Source of the DNA: Tretioscincus oriximinensis
Taxonomy: Eukaryota; Chordata; Lepidosauria; Squamata; Gymnophthalmidae
DNA length: 64,000 bases
Assembly: GCA_022410635.1 (NCBI GenBank)
Contig: JAJVDF010000358.1
Span: 1-64,000 of the forward strand
Reading direction: 5' to 3'
Shown: positions 47,294 through 61,799 of the stretch, piece by piece
How positions within the stretch are numbered: position 1 is the first letter of the stretch
How the letters are laid out: each line of letters starts with the position of its first letter
Made by a program: the position numbers and the translations under genes
The notes under the pieces: model-generated
Seen by the model: the letters and a program-made list of their open reading frames with translations, nothing else
What the model was told of the DNA's origin: nothing
The model's database searches: none

Positions 47294-48068
47294 ATTCTTG
47301 CTGGTGACACACAAAATTTGACTCACAGAGTCAAATCTTGTCTGTCTTGAATTAAAGACTTTTCATACTTTGGAACTGATTAAGAAGAAACAAGTCCTAA
47401 ATCAAGGAATTTCTTTCTGATGCCATTATTAAGACTTGGGCCAGAGGAAAGAAATGTACCTCCTAAATCCCCTGAACTGATTTGCATATTAAATGAGCCA
47501 AGGGTTCATCAGAGCACCAAGGCAAACAAATTGAAATCCCACACTGGGCAATTATTTATTTATTTCAAAGATGCAATCTATTGGACAAAAATTCCTTGGC
47601 TTGAGAAGACTCGTGGTGAAATGTCAAAGTGAAACAAATCTATTGGCTGGATTCATGTTTCTTGGCTTCAACTTTCCCATTTTTGTTTCCAGTCTCCACT
47701 CCCATTTCTTTTTATTTCACAAATATAATGAACAGCACAAAACATACAACATCTGAGACAAACCAAAGGATCAAATATTAAGCTATGTTTATAAATTATC
47801 ATCAAACTAATGGAATAAGCCTGTTGCCTGAGTTTAATGCAATGGAAGGTCTAGCTAATTCTTCCCCCCACCTTCCACAAATTTTCCTTTTCTACAAATT
47901 TTCTGCCATACTGGCAGAATGCCTTCCCTCTTCCACAAATATCTCAACTAGATAGTTAGGATCAAAGTGACCCTATTCTTCTATGAAAGGGGAATGCTTT
48001 TCTGCCAATATGGCTGTGATGTTTAACATTCTGTGCCTTGTATTTGCATTTTTTGAGTCATTTCAGAT
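47294..48068. other. Intronic stretch
   Basis: No gene or named repeat. The MITE target site is at 48061-48068. Confidence 0.45.
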
Positions 48069-48252
48069 TAGGCTGACCAGATGACTCCTTTTGGGGGGGG
48101 GTGTCGAAAACCCGGTTTTGGTGTGCCTGCCAGTTTTTTCTGAGGAAAATTTTTTTTTTTTTTAAATTGAATTTTTTTTCCTTAGAAAAAAACGGGAGGC
48201 ACCCTAAAAACGGGTTTTCAACCTCCCCCAAAGGGGTCATCTGGTCAGCCTA
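48069..48252. mobile_element. Palindromic hAT-like MITE, 184 bp
   Basis: Ends TAGGCTGACCAGATGA and TCATCTGGTCAGCCTA are perfect inverted repeats, and almost the entire element folds back. Flanks tttcagat (48061-48068) and ttttagat (48253-48260) form an 8-base target duplication with one change, as expected for hAT. Same family as 5272-5462 and 847-1203. The A/T runs in the centre (ttttttttttttaaattgaa) are the loop. Confidence 0.9.
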
Positions 48253-48384
48253 TTTTAGATAAATATTTCATGTTAGAGAGTTATGCAATTTACTTTAGGA
48301 TTGCAACTAGGGTAGCATCCAGATTACTGTGCTTTGTACCAAAATCTCTGTAAGTCATGCTACAAAAGGCTCATCTTTTTTTCC
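48253..48384. other. Spacer between two MITEs
   Basis: Short AT-rich intronic sequence that includes both target duplications, 48253-48260 and 48377-48384. Confidence 0.6.
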
Positions 48385-48819
48385 TAGGGTTGCCATACGT
48401 CCCGGTAAACCGGGACATTCACGGTTTTAGGGACAATTTTGTTGTCCCGGCTGGATTAAAAAAAAGTTTTAAAGTCCCGGGTTGAAGCTCCCCACTCCGC
48501 CCCCGCTCCCCCCCCCCTCTCCCCCCCCGCCCCCCCCACCCCGCCCCCGCTCCCCCGCCCCCGCTCCCCCCCTCCGCTGCTCTCCCCCCTCCGCTCCCCC
48601 CTCCGCCGCCGCTACCCCCCCACCGCATCTGCGCGCGTGCGCATTGACACTTGTGAGACAGGCAGGAAAGACGTCCTGCCCGTCTTGCTACAAGCGTCCG
48701 TATGCGCATGCGCTCAGGCGCACGTGCGTAAGTGCGCACGCGCGCATGCGCGTAAGTGCGCACGTGCACGCACACCCCACCCCGTCCCGGTTTTGGGTTG
48801 CCATAATATGGCAACCCTA
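48385..48819. mobile_element. CpG-rich hAT MITE (copy 1)
   Basis: Terminal inverted repeats TAGGGTTGCCATA are followed inward by cgtcccgg on both sides. A perfect 8-base duplication ttttttcc flanks it (48377-48384, 48820-48827). The interior has a C-rich block (48490-48620, cccccgctccc-type units) and a block of alternating purine and pyrimidine ('gtgcgtaagtgcgcacgcgc') that could form Z-DNA. Proline- and glycine-rich frames on the two strands are artefacts. Classified as hAT from the 8-base duplication and TAGGG end. Confidence 0.9.
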
Positions 48820-48827
48820 TTTTTTCC

Positions 48828-49575
48828 ACACATACCAAGAAATCCTGTTTCTCTTCTGTGATTTGTTAATTGCTTCTTACCACCCTTGTTTCTGAGCTGG
48901 TGAATGCTAAAAAGTCTCAGTTCTAACCTCGAAGATTTAAGGTTGCTAGGGATATTTTAATAAAAATGTGTTTTCTTGACCACGTTCAGCAGGGAAAAGG
49001 GTTTTCCATGTCCTACCTCACTGAAAAGAATTGTGGGGCAAAATGGAGCTCTTGGAAGTTCTTATAATAATGTCCACATGCTTCCATCATGATGAGAACA
49101 GGGCACATTGCACTACAAAACCAGCATCAAAGGAATGGGAGGAACAAGTGAAATATTAGACCTTCCTAACATGTAGATGTATCCTACTCTACGTACCTAC
49201 TTGAGCAAGGTATTTAGGAATGTATGACCTTGATATTACTATGTTGTTGTATATGTTGCTGGTATCAAATTAGTACAGATTTAAGAAAATATTTTTTGTT
49301 TGTTTAATTTATTGACAGATTATGTTTCAACAATTATAAAATTAATTTCCCTCTCCAAATCACAGTACAGAAGCTTTCTTAAAGATTGGAGATGTACATG
49401 GGTTTGTTACAACTGCAATATTTTTGTTGTTGAATACTATTGAGAGTTACTCCTAGTTGATTGAGTCCCTCCATGATCATTTTTGCAGTTAGCTTAATAG
49501 ACATGCAAAAATGTTTTGCCATTTTTTCATTCAAGCATGCGCTGGAGCTTCACATTGTGATCCTCTGTTCCAAAT
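48828..49575. other. Intronic stretch
   Basis: Nothing recognised; ends at a microsatellite. Confidence 0.45.
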
Positions 49576-49700
49576 AATAATAGTAATAGTAGTAATAGTA
49601 ATAATAGTAGTAGTAGCAGCAGCAGCAGCAGCAACAACAACAACAACAACAACAACAACAACCACCACCACCACCACAGCCACTGCCACCGCCACCGCGG
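49576..49700 (+). repeat. Compound trinucleotide microsatellite
   Basis: Successive blocks of (AAT/AGT)n, (AGC)n, (AAC)n and (CCA)n, closing in ccgccaccgcgg. Poly-amino-acid frames on both strands are products of the repeat. The order suggests single-base changes that spread stepwise within one array. Confidence 0.95.
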
Positions 49701-49991
49701 CGTCAGGTTCCATTTTCTTGATCGCATAGAAGTGAAATCATGGAGTAAAACAGTATTATGGAAGGGACATCTACACTATCCTTTGTTCATTTTGCATACA
49801 AGTACACCATGAAGGATCTATTTTACAAGTAAAAGGTGAATTTCTGCAGATACAGATAGCCCCCAACTTTACAAGCTAACTCAAACGAAGCTTTTGCTTG
49901 CAAAACAGGAACTTGTAAAGTAGGATACAACAGAAATAATACCGGTATATTTCCGAGAAGAGGAGAAATGCCTAAGGCTGAACGCTTGGAA
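49701..49991. other. Intronic stretch
   Basis: No recognisable feature. Confidence 0.4.
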
Positions 49992-50070
49992 AGATTTATT
50001 TTATTTATTTATTTGCTTTTCTGTACCATCCTGTATCATCTCAGGATGTTTAACATTTAAAAACAAATTT
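49992..50070 (-). repeat. L2-type LINE 3' end fragment
   Basis: 'gatttattttatttatttat' then 'catcctgtatcatctcagga' is a worn antisense L2-type 3' end. About 80 bases remain, directly left of the second CpG-rich MITE. Confidence 0.5.
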
Positions 50071-50083
50071 AAGATGTTACCTG

Positions 50084-50652
50084 TAGGGTTGCCATACGTC
50101 CCGATAAACCGGGACAATCCCGGTTTGGGGGACTAAAATATAGTCCCCTTGGGTTTTAAGGCAAAATCCCGGCTTTTTACATTCCCCAATGCTGCATCGG
50201 GGAATGTAAAAAGGCGGGATTTTAAAGGAAAAGCAGCCGTCAGAGCTGACGGCTGCAGCGCGCGCAACGCTTTCCGGGGTCCTGGGAGGACCCTCGGAGC
50301 GCGCCATCACTGCTCCTTTGCTGGAGGCGGGGTTTCGCCCTGCTCTCGCCGCCAACTCGCCTCTAGCAGAGGAGAAACGCCTGGGTTTCTGACAGGAGGG
50401 CAGCTCTGTTCTCCTCTCACAAACCCAAGCGTTTTTGCTCCACTGCTGCAGGCAAGTTGGCAGCGAGAGCAGGGCGAAACCCCGCCACCAGCAAAGGAGC
50501 AGGTGCGCGCGCACACACGGACGCTTGTGGTGAGACAGGCAGAAGAGGTTTTGCCTGTCTCGCTACAAGCGTCCATATGTGCGCATGTGCGCGTGTGCAC
50601 ACGCGCACCCCATCCCCATCCCGGTTTTGGGTTGCCAGAATATGGCAACCCT
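50084..50652. mobile_element. CpG-rich multi-hairpin hAT MITE (copy 2)
   Basis: The left end TAGGGTTGCCATACGTCCCG matches 48385; the right end is tatggcaaccct, having lost the last A. Four hairpins follow each other inside. The first is 50162-50187 against 50199-50224. The second is GCAGCCGTCAG/CTGACGGCTGC at 50233-50256. The third is a small gggtcct/aggaccc stem near 50277-50293. The fourth is a large stem from 50311 to about 50502 with arms near 90 bases. An alternating purine/pyrimidine block follows, as in copy 1. No transposase, no clear target duplication. Confidence 0.85.
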
Positions 50653-51960
50653 TTTCCATGTCAAACAGGATCTACCTGTAATGTGCAGACTATGGATGGG
50701 CGGCATGAGTGACAACAAACCATGTGTAATGTGAACTTTGTGCCAAATGATGGGATTGCTGAATTCACTTCATGTCAATGTCTATGGATATTAGAGGAAC
50801 ATGGCAGGATATCTTGGGCTGTTCAAAAGCAAAATGAATAAACTCTATGCTATTTGTTCTCCTAATTTTGTAGCTACTCACCTGTGGCTGCTTTCTACGA
50901 TTTATCTTCCTTGAACTTACTACTGTAGTTTCTCGTAGGTGTTACCTGCTACTCAAGCTCTCTTCTCTTTAATGCTCTGATCTCTTTTTCAGCCAACATA
51001 GCTGATCAAAAACAAGAAATTGCAAGTAGATTAATAGGTACCACCATCATAAGATAGATGCAAGTCTTCGGGCAAAAAGCTTTTAAGCTCCTTCTCCTTT
51101 TCCTTCTTTTTAAAACACATTAATCCAATCTCCTAATTTAACATCTTTCATAAACCTTTAACAATGATCTTCCTTGGGCCTTGTGGTGATAAAATTGTGA
51201 ACAAGCAGAAAAAAGAGAGAGGAAGGGACTGTTTGTTAGGAACAAAGTTTATAAACATCAGATCCCCCAAAATAGGAAAAGCAAATGTGCTAATTAGTGG
51301 GAAGATAGAATTCCTCCTCCTGTTTAACTGGTGGCTTTTTTTTTGTTCTCCATTCTTGTTTTATGCCATTAGGGTAAAATCACCTCTTATTTGTGTTCAT
51401 CCACTGTAAAGTAACCAACAGAAAAGGAAGAGACTGAAATAGAGAGCAGAATCTTGGAAGGAATCCATATGAATTTCCTGTCAGCAGAAGCCCAAGAAAT
51501 ATTCATTTTTTAATTCTGAGCCATTGCTAGTCTTGTTAATCATTCCACATTTTTTATTCAATAAATAATTTGTTTCTTGGCAAAAATGTGTTTTCTTCAA
51601 TATGGTGTCTTATTCCAGTCACTCTAGCAAGGGTTAAGTTTAATCATAGAGTAATCCTCACATCCAAGGATTGTTCCAGTATCTTATCTAGTAATCATGT
51701 ATATGGTGTAAACGGAACATGTTGGAGGCAAAGATGGTATGTAGGTCTATGTGTAACTGTTGTAGTATAAGAGTAGATGATAATTTGCTTGGCTGCACTA
51801 CTTAGCATGAAAAAAACCCAAAAAAGGATTTTTACCAAGCCGGTACCTATATGGAATTAGCACCAGAAGTTCATGCAGGTTCAGTAATCTACTTGCCAAA
51901 AAGGCTTGTGGTCTCAGATTTTTCAGTCATCTGTGTTTGTCCAGTTACATATTGGCCTTC
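50653..51960. other. Intronic stretch
   Basis: No gene or named repeat could be supported in this 1.3 kb. Confidence 0.45.
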
Positions 51961-51984
51961 TCTAAAATCCATGGTGGAAAAATA

Positions 51985-52650
51985 GTAAATCTCGTGAGAC
52001 TTCAAGGCTAGATGAAGCTTTCAGTTTGCAGAGAATGCTGGGAATTGTAGCAGAATAAGTGCAGCAGTGACTTATGGGACATATGATATCACAAAAATAC
52101 AAGGAAATGTTACGGGAAAACGGGAAACATTGTGGAAAATCGAAGGTAGATGGGGTGGAGTCACAAACGTGCTCTCTGGATTTAAAATAAATAGTGATGA
52201 GTCGTGGTGAGTCACCCCTTGACTGGAACCACCTTATTATAGTGTGATTATAGGGGATTTGTCTCACATACTTGCGGGAATCCAGAAGTAGTAGCATTGG
52301 GAAAGTCCCAATATTATACTTTTCTCTCCCAAGTCCTTTTATGGCGATCTTGTTGTGTGATTTCCCGCCTTTGCGAAATGATAGCATCATGTAAACGAGA
52401 CTGCAAGACTGTCCAGCCCTGTCCTCATAATTTTTCAGTGATGCAGGGCATGGAAGAGCTGTTTTCCCTGCTGAATTTAGGCAGGAAAATATAGCATTTT
52501 TTATTATTAAAAAACCCTTATGTGCCTCGAAACGTGAAGATTTTAAAAGTGAGTCTTTTTCCCCTTTGTACTCACCCGCTTAGTAACAAGGGGAGTTACA
52601 GCCAATGGCAGAAGAGGAACAGGCTTCATGGGCAGTGTAGACTCCCAGGA
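51985..52650 (+). repeat. Unnamed interspersed repeat, family X, copy 2
   Basis: From 52225 onward it follows 2356-2765: 'ggggatttgtctcacatac', 'agaagtagtagcattggg', then at the end 'gtgagtctttttcccctttg', 'agtaacaaggggagttacag' and 'ccaatggcagaagagg'. The section 51985-52140 ('gagacttcaaggctagatga', 'gaatgctgggaattgtagca') may be its left end, which copy 1 lacks. Confidence 0.5.
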
Positions 52651-53554
52651 TTTCATGGGATCTGTTGGAGAAAGTAAGGAAGTGAAGGAGTTTCCTTGCT
52701 GTGTGTAGAGAAAGTGTAAGGCCTTTGTAGTGATTTTTAGTGGTTTCGCTAGATGCAGCCCCAATTTGATGGGGTTTTCTCTACTTCTCTTTTCTTGTAG
52801 CACTGGCTGCAGGGATATTCCTGTGGCAAATTCCTCCAAGGATTGATACAGCTTGCTTAGATGAAAGATGTGTCCCATATTAATCCAGGCTTCTTTTCCT
52901 CCCTTTTAACTTACTCTAAACAACAATGATCTGTAAGCAGGACAAAGGATGAGATTTAAGAGGTTATTGTCTGTGAAAAACTCATTGTGTAAACAGCCCC
53001 TCAGAGAATGCCTGCAAAGCTGATTTGCATTGAGAATGGAATTTGAAAGCAGCAATGTTACTGTATGAGTGACAGTTTTAGCAGTCTCAAGGCCTTCTCT
53101 TTGTTCAGTCCCCAATCAGCTTGAAGCTAAAATGGCAGAATTGCCTATTGTCCTCTTTTTGCTTCTGTGCTCTGGTTGTTGTTTAACAGCATGTGAACAC
53201 TGGCAAAAGGAAATCTCCAGTACGTCCCATTACTATGCTGCAAATTCTGTTGTTGGAGTCTAAATGTAAATTCGTTTCTGTGATGTACAGACATTTCTTT
53301 GGTTATATATGTCAGTATTAAAATATCTTCCAATGAACAATAAGAGGCAAAATTGCAGCCCCAAATGGTTTTTACCTGGACTTCCAGGTGCATCTACGAA
53401 CCATTTTCTTTTAGCTTTCCTTACGCTAGGATGGCTTGATTGCTGCATGTTTTGGCGGCTCCCATGCCACCTTACTGTAAGGAAAGTGGGGAAAAAATGC
53501 ACATCTTGGTTTGAAAAACATTGGGGGAAAAGAAGCTTTCGTAGTGCTTTTTCC
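52651..53554. other. Intronic stretch
   Basis: No gene supported. A 64-codon + strand frame at 53069-53263 has a hydrophobic run that mimics a signal peptide, but no exon signals or family support it. Confidence 0.45.
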
Positions 53555-53815
53555 TAATTGTTCAGTCAGCTAAGTGCCGGTCTTTCATCTGAGAGATTGG
53601 GTTTTGAGGTCCTGTTTCAGATGGGTGAGTGCCTTCTACTGGGCTGCAGCTGTAGCCAATCCATCTGTTTGAAAGCAAGAATTGCATAAATGGAAACCAC
53701 CGCAGCACTTTTGGGCGAAAAGTGTAAGCTGCTTTGATGACTCCCTTCAGGTGAGAAAAGCGAGGTTTAAAAACCCAGTTCTTCTTCTTTTTCGTCTTCT
53801 TCTTCATCTTTTTGT
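53555..53815 (+). mobile_element. SINE (family 2)
   Basis: 'cagtcagctaagtgccggtc', 'gagattgggttttgaggtcc', 'ggtgagtgccttctactggg', 'gcagcacttttgggcgaaaa', 'gtgtaagctgctttgatgac' and a tail 'cccagttcttcttctttttc'. Fairly complete copy, in + orientation within the ZSWIM6 intron. Confidence 0.8.
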
Positions 53816-56800
53816 TCTGAGATATACTGCACACCCCATCTTGGCCAGAGCAGCACATCTGTGTGATCACTAAAAAACAGCTAATAGCGTTATCACCCAT
53901 CCAGGGATTTCGCTCTAATGAGATCCCCAGATGGTCAATATCCACATGACCAATGCTTCATCTGCTCAACAGATTTCTACCTCTATGGTAGTGACATCAA
54001 GGTGAATCTGCCACACGTGGTTATGCATTGTCAGCAATCCACTCACTAAAAAGCCCCGTTGCTCAGGATTTTCTGATAGCTCATTTTGTCCAACATTATT
54101 TTGGAGACCTCCTTAAAACCACTATCATGCATTTGTGTTGTCCACGGTAGTGGGACTTCGCATGCATGGCGGGAAATCAAGCGAGATTCCATACAGGGAC
54201 AGGGGAAATCAACCCATAAGGAGAAATTGCTCGCAGAGGGGGCTGGGAGCCACATGAGAGAGAGGAGACATTCTCTAGTGTTTATCTGATAGTACTACAA
54301 TTCTTTCATGGATCTTACAGGCAGCAGTGCGGAATATCACAAGTATGTGATTGAATGCAAGTTTTTAAATCCCGAATAACATTAAAACATGGAAAAAACC
54401 CAGCTTGTACGGATACAGCCTTAGTGTTATGGAGAGCAGAGCATGATCATCATTTATAGTGGCCGGAAGGCATGCATGTGGATGCCCTCTCAGTCCTCCT
54501 AATTTCAAGAGTTTTGCAAATTAATCAGGAACAGGCTCCAATTACAAAATGAAAATGAAAATGAAGGTACATATAGCACACAAGAACTTTCTTGAGTTTT
54601 ACTTAAAATGGATGCTTGGGGGAAATGAAAACACAAAAAAGACAAAGTGTTGGACGAACACAACATAGGACAGATGGAACAGGGAGGTTTTGCATAATAT
54701 GTGCTTCAGAGAAGCCTGACAATTTTGCATGTGGATTTTGTAGAGCTGCTTTGTCTGTAACTGATATTAACATTGAATGCTGTGAGGAATTTGCTTAGTT
54801 TCATATTTTAAAAACCAAATGAACTGTGTTTTGGTACCCAAATAAACTTCATTTCTGGAAATAGTATGTTCATGTAGACCTCGGGTTATCAAAACCTTTG
54901 CAGAAAAGACTATTGTTTCTCTTAATTGGAGGTGAAGAAAGATTTTGATCATGGAGCTATGCACTTGAATAAAGATCTAAATGGTTCAGGGGCAGAATAT
55001 ATGAGGAAATACCTTTTTCCTTACAGATCTGCCCAGATATTGAACACACTTTCTTGTAATTATTCTTCTGTCAGAGATGCAAAGATCAGGAGCAGACAAA
55101 AATTATGTTTCTGTAGTGGCCCCTAGGCTGTGGACCATCCTCCATCTGGAGGTTTATGAGATGCCTGCATAATATGGTGTATTTTTCTTGGCATCTGCTA
55201 AAAACATTATCTTCACCCATGGCTTTCATATTTGGCTTCTTCTGGGTATTGTGGTGGGAGAGAGAAGTGCAGCCTTGGGGCCTTTGAGTGAAGCACAGAA
55301 TACAAATTCATGAATGAATGAAAGAAAGAATATTCTTATTTGTTAAGTACAGTGAGGTTCTGACACAGATTTCAATCCTGAATAACTGGACTAAATTTTA
55401 TTTATTTACTAAATCAGAAAAACCTGATTTAGTCATTTGAGACTAAAGTTGGATTAAATGTAGTCCAGTTCTCTGTTGTCAGAAAAGCACAACCACTCTT
55501 CATATCTCTCTATATTTTCTGGAGTCACAGTAATCCCTGAAGGCTCTGTGAGTAGACAATATCTGGATGAATCCCAGGGCCTGGAGTGATGTTATCAATG
55601 TTCTTAAACCAGTGTCAGGCTGGCAGCTGTTGCCAAGGAATCTAACGCAGCAGGAGGAACAGGGAAAGAATTGCACAGAAATAGGGAAGGAAGAATATGA
55701 ATGGGGAAGGAAGAGTAAGCTAGAACACATACTATTGCATTAAACTCAGGCAATAGTCTTATTCCACTAATTATGAATAATTTAACAGCAGACTATCTAG
55801 TGAAGACTTTCCCATTTTATTTTTTCTTTGTTTACTGCTGCTTTTCTCTGTTGTGATCAATGGGCCTCTGATTATCTGGTGATTTTCTGTGCAGTTACTG
55901 ACTCCATTCTTTCCCTGCTTAATTTCTGCTATCTGGTGACTTCATATGCCTTTAAATTATCAGTTTGCCCCATGATCACCCATCATTCTGAAATGTGCAG
56001 CAGAATGAAAACCATACCTTGGGGACTAGCCAGTGAGTGTACTAATTATTTAACGAATTATATTGAGTAGTGCCTTACTGGAAAGTGTTGTATTGTAGTG
56101 TTTAGCCTCCATAATTGTAGTGGTTCAGGTGACTTCATTTTGACGCAAGGAAAATAATGTTATTATTCTGTGTTGCTACATCAGAATGTTTTTTCTCTGT
56201 GAGCAATGTCTTGATTCCCCTGAGATTTAAAAAGAGTAGAAAGGACTGCAGGGCATTTTTAGTATTCCTCTTGAATTACCACCTAAATTAGTGTTGAAGG
56301 GGCATTTACAAAGTAGTGATATTAGGAGATTCTTCTATAGCTATTGCTTTCTTCTTCTGCCCATGCCTTGCTGATCTAGTAGTGACCCCTTTATTCATTG
56401 AAGTGTGGTAATAAGCATGAAGCAAGTAGGCTAAAGTTCAGTTGAGATGCTGCAGGCACTATGACTTTACATTGTCATGATTTTTCACCCAGGAATTTCT
56501 GTGCTCAGACAGTCTACTGCAGAGAACTTGGGGTTTTTGTTATCTAATGTCAAGCATCCAGATGCAGAGCTGCTGATAATTTTATACAAAGTAAACGGCA
56601 TTGTTCAGATCCTCACAAAGCTGTCTTTGAAACATTTGAAAGGTTTGAAAATAGAATCTATTTCTTTCCCAGTCAGTACAAATTGACTGCAACACTGGGA
56701 TGCAGAATTCCTTCTAATTTCATAGGACTGCTGTACAACAAAGTGCTTTATAAATATTGCTTTGTCCTCATAAATGTAAACTGATTTTTTTTCTTAGTGG

Positions 56801-58654
56801 CTTTAAAGGGGGAAGAGAAGCTTGTTAGTTCTGCATTTTCCAGTTTTAAGCCTAACCACAGGTCCTCTTTAATTCTACGAGGATTTTCTTTCAGTTTTTT
56901 CTATTAGATCTTTTTGCATGTAACATAAGCAGTTAATTGTGCTGAGAACATCAACTGAACTACCAGCTGTTCTAGAAAATCAGTTGTAAGCTTTGCATCA
57001 ATGTTAAATAGAAAAGTTATAAATGCCAAATCTGAAACTGCTTAAACCATTAGGAAATACACTGAGAAACAAAGAGTTCAATTATTATTCTTTAATACAG
57101 TATTCTACATGAAGAGTTAAATGTCTGGGTAGTGTCCAGGATTAGAAAACTCAGCAATATCAAGAAAAATGGGGGATCTTTTAAGATGCACTTTAACTGC
57201 AGTGGAACTATTTTTCAAAGCCACCAGGGACAACCGACAATATCAAAGATTCTTGTTTGAACATGCCCCTAGATGGAAAGACATATCTGCACATTCGTGT
57301 GTGTACAGACACATGTGTCATATGCTGTGTGAAGCTTTAGACATTCCTAAGCAATCTGTGCTTGTCTATAAAAAATTACATTTTACTTGCTGCTAGATGA
57401 ATGTAGAATTTTCCCATTCAGTAATTGACAACTGAGAAATGAATATTATTGCCATAGATAGTAGGAAACAGAAGTACATCTAATGTATAGTCTCTTTTCC
57501 CCTATGGGGGGGAATGCACTGGGGGCTGGCGAGATGTGGCTTGTGTAATGCAGAAATCTATGTTTGTCCCAAGTTCAAGACCCTAGTTGTGGGCCTGACC
57601 TTTTGCCTTCTATCGGAACTAATTTTTATTCATGTTTCCATCATTTGGAGTTGACTTGCAAACTTAGCCCACCTGAACGTTGAACTAAAGTAATACATGG
57701 TAAGTCACTGTGCAGTGTTGCCATGGAAGTAAGTAATATCTCTATCCACATTTTATTAAAGGCATTCACTTTTCTTGATCACTCTAAAGACCTTTCTGCA
57801 CTTATGTCTTTTGATCAGGAATGGGAGTGCAGGAACAGAGAATCCCATTGATATAGAGATCTACTGCTATTTTGACTAGTGGTTAACAAAGCCTTCTGTA
57901 TTCTACAAGTATAGGAACACCCTTAGCGGCTATAAATAATGTTTTAGTGGATTGGTGCTCTTCTTCTCTGTTTTAAATTAAAGCTCTGAAACTGTTCACC
58001 TCATTCCTTTGTGCGAGACTCCTTAGTTTTATGAGCTTGCATTCCATTATTTAGATTATATATCGTAGTTACAGAAATATATATCTCTTTTACATAGTTT
58101 TCATGAAACCCACTGGTTTTCCACAGCTCAGCAGATATTTTTTTCTTCTACAGTGTGTCTTCTGTCCTGGATTGGAAGCTTGCGCTTCCAGAAAAACTGT
58201 TTGTTTCTGCTGAAATTTAATAAAGTAAGACTAACCTGAATTGCTGAATATAAATTGGCTCTCAAAGACTGACATATATGGAAGAAATGCCATCCAGAAT
58301 CTACTGTTCATTCAATGTAGGGCTTTTTAAATGACAGGGTTATACTTAAATAAAGTCTGATGTGTTATTAAAACTCTTGTGGGTGAAAAAAGACTCTTGC
58401 TGCTGCTGGAGTGGGAATAAATGAACGTCAGAAGTGTCACTATTATTATGGTAGCAAGAAATGGAAATATGCTTGCTAATTGCTTGTTCATTTTGGATAA
58501 CATACTGTAGATTGGTACACCAGCTTGAACACTTACATCCTTTAGTAACATTTTTTAATAATGAGAATAAAAATCATTTGTGAAAACACATAACTGGTTC
58601 ATGCAAGAAATTGTTTTTGTTTCTTCCTTTTTTGATGGGGAGGAAACAGTTTAA
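53816..58654. other. Long intronic stretch
   Basis: About 4.8 kb without a supported exon. 54030-54430 may be a dispersed repeat sharing words with 29516-30310. 55250-55335 has a SINE-like tail ending in aatgaatgaaagaaag. Open frames such as 54616-54798, 56477-56686 and 57169-57396 carry no motif I recognise. Confidence 0.45.
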
Positions 58655-59804
<1,150 letters not shown>

Positions 59805-59945
59805 GCAGCATGAATAGCGCAGTGTTAAGGAGGCTGGCTTTCATGTGAGAGATCAGGTTTCGAGGCCCTGTGTCAGACATGGAAAGGGGTGAGCGCCTAC
59901 CACTAGCCTGCAGCTCTAACCAGCAGGGAAGATAGCAAGAAAAAG
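59805..59945 (+). mobile_element. SINE (family 2), 3'-truncated
   Basis: 'cagcatgaatagcgcagtgt', 'catgtgagagatcaggtttc', 'gaggccctgtgtcagacatg' and 'gtgagcgcctaccactagcc' match the head and body of 53555-53815. The tail with the aagccgctctgg words is missing. Confidence 0.75.
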
Positions 59946-60454
59946 ATAAACAGGATGTGCTTTTTTGTAGTCAAGTCTATTTCTTCAGATGCTGCTACAT
60001 GGAAAGTTCAGAAAATTTAACTTCATTTATTTATATTTCGTGTCTCAGAGTGATTAATAATAAAAAGTTCTCCTTAATGCCGATTCCGTTAACCTGCAGT
60101 TGCAACATTTTTCTGGGTGAACTCTGCTCAGTCACCTTGTTGTTGTGGGTTTAGTGCATGGTGGGACCGTTTTCCATGTGGAGTAAATGGGAGCGGATGC
60201 GCTCAGTGCAGAGCCAAACAGCTTTAGCGCCTGTTTTTCCCCCTGGGAACACAGCCAAGTTGTGGTTTGAGTTAAATGTGGTTAATTAGCTCAATGTGGC
60301 TAAATGTGCCATAGCTAAATGTGGCTGCTGCGCTCTGTTTGTATAAACAGGAAAGTAATGGCATAGTACATTATGTTTTTTGCTTCCTGTTTCCTTCTGA
60401 GAACTATGGCATGATCTGAGAGTAAATGTGATACAGTTCGTGATGCATTTTGTC
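59946..60454. other. Intronic stretch
   Basis: 'gtagtcaagtctatttcttc' near 59966 is a single arm of the foldback family seen at 58655. No exon seen. Confidence 0.45.
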
Positions 60455-60645
60455 CTTTAGTCTCAGTCTGTTTGTTTGTTTGCATTTTCATACTGCCCTA
60501 CACCCAAAGATCTCAGGGTGGTGGATGATAATCAAAACAGAACATATTAAAAAGCAACAGTACTGTAAAGTAGGGAACAGAGAACTGTTTTTTCAGCCAA
60601 AGGTCAGGTTACATATAATGCAAAAAGAAACGGGTATGCTGTTCT
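60455..60645 (-). repeat. L2-type LINE 3' end
   Basis: 'tttgcattttcatactgccc', 'tacacccaaagatctcaggg', 'tggtggatgataatcaaaac' and 'tttcagccaaaggtcaggtt' follow the antisense L2-type 3' end as at 45725-45965. Its reversed tail is degraded. Confidence 0.7.

Positions 60646-61799
<1,154 letters not shown>

Noticed and set aside
48419..48895. Glycine-rich and proline-rich frames on opposite strands
   Set aside because: Both come from the C-rich interior of the hAT MITE at 48385-48819.
49511..49729. Poly-Ala/Thr, poly-Leu and poly-Val frames
   Set aside because: Products of the compound trinucleotide microsatellite in different frames.
50149..50712. 187-codon + strand frame in CpG-rich DNA
   Set aside because: It crosses a multi-hairpin MITE and both of its ends. 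Other frames are equally open because of high GC content.
53069..53263. Short frame with a signal-peptide-like hydrophobic start
   Set aside because: Only 64 codons, intronic, no exon signals, and overlapped by equally open frames on the other strand.
57169..57396. 75-codon frame with a protein-like look, as a possible extra ZSWIM6 exon
   Set aside because: The exons on either side (44233 and 59028) already join to one Gly codon as expected for the family, and no acceptor or donor fits this frame.
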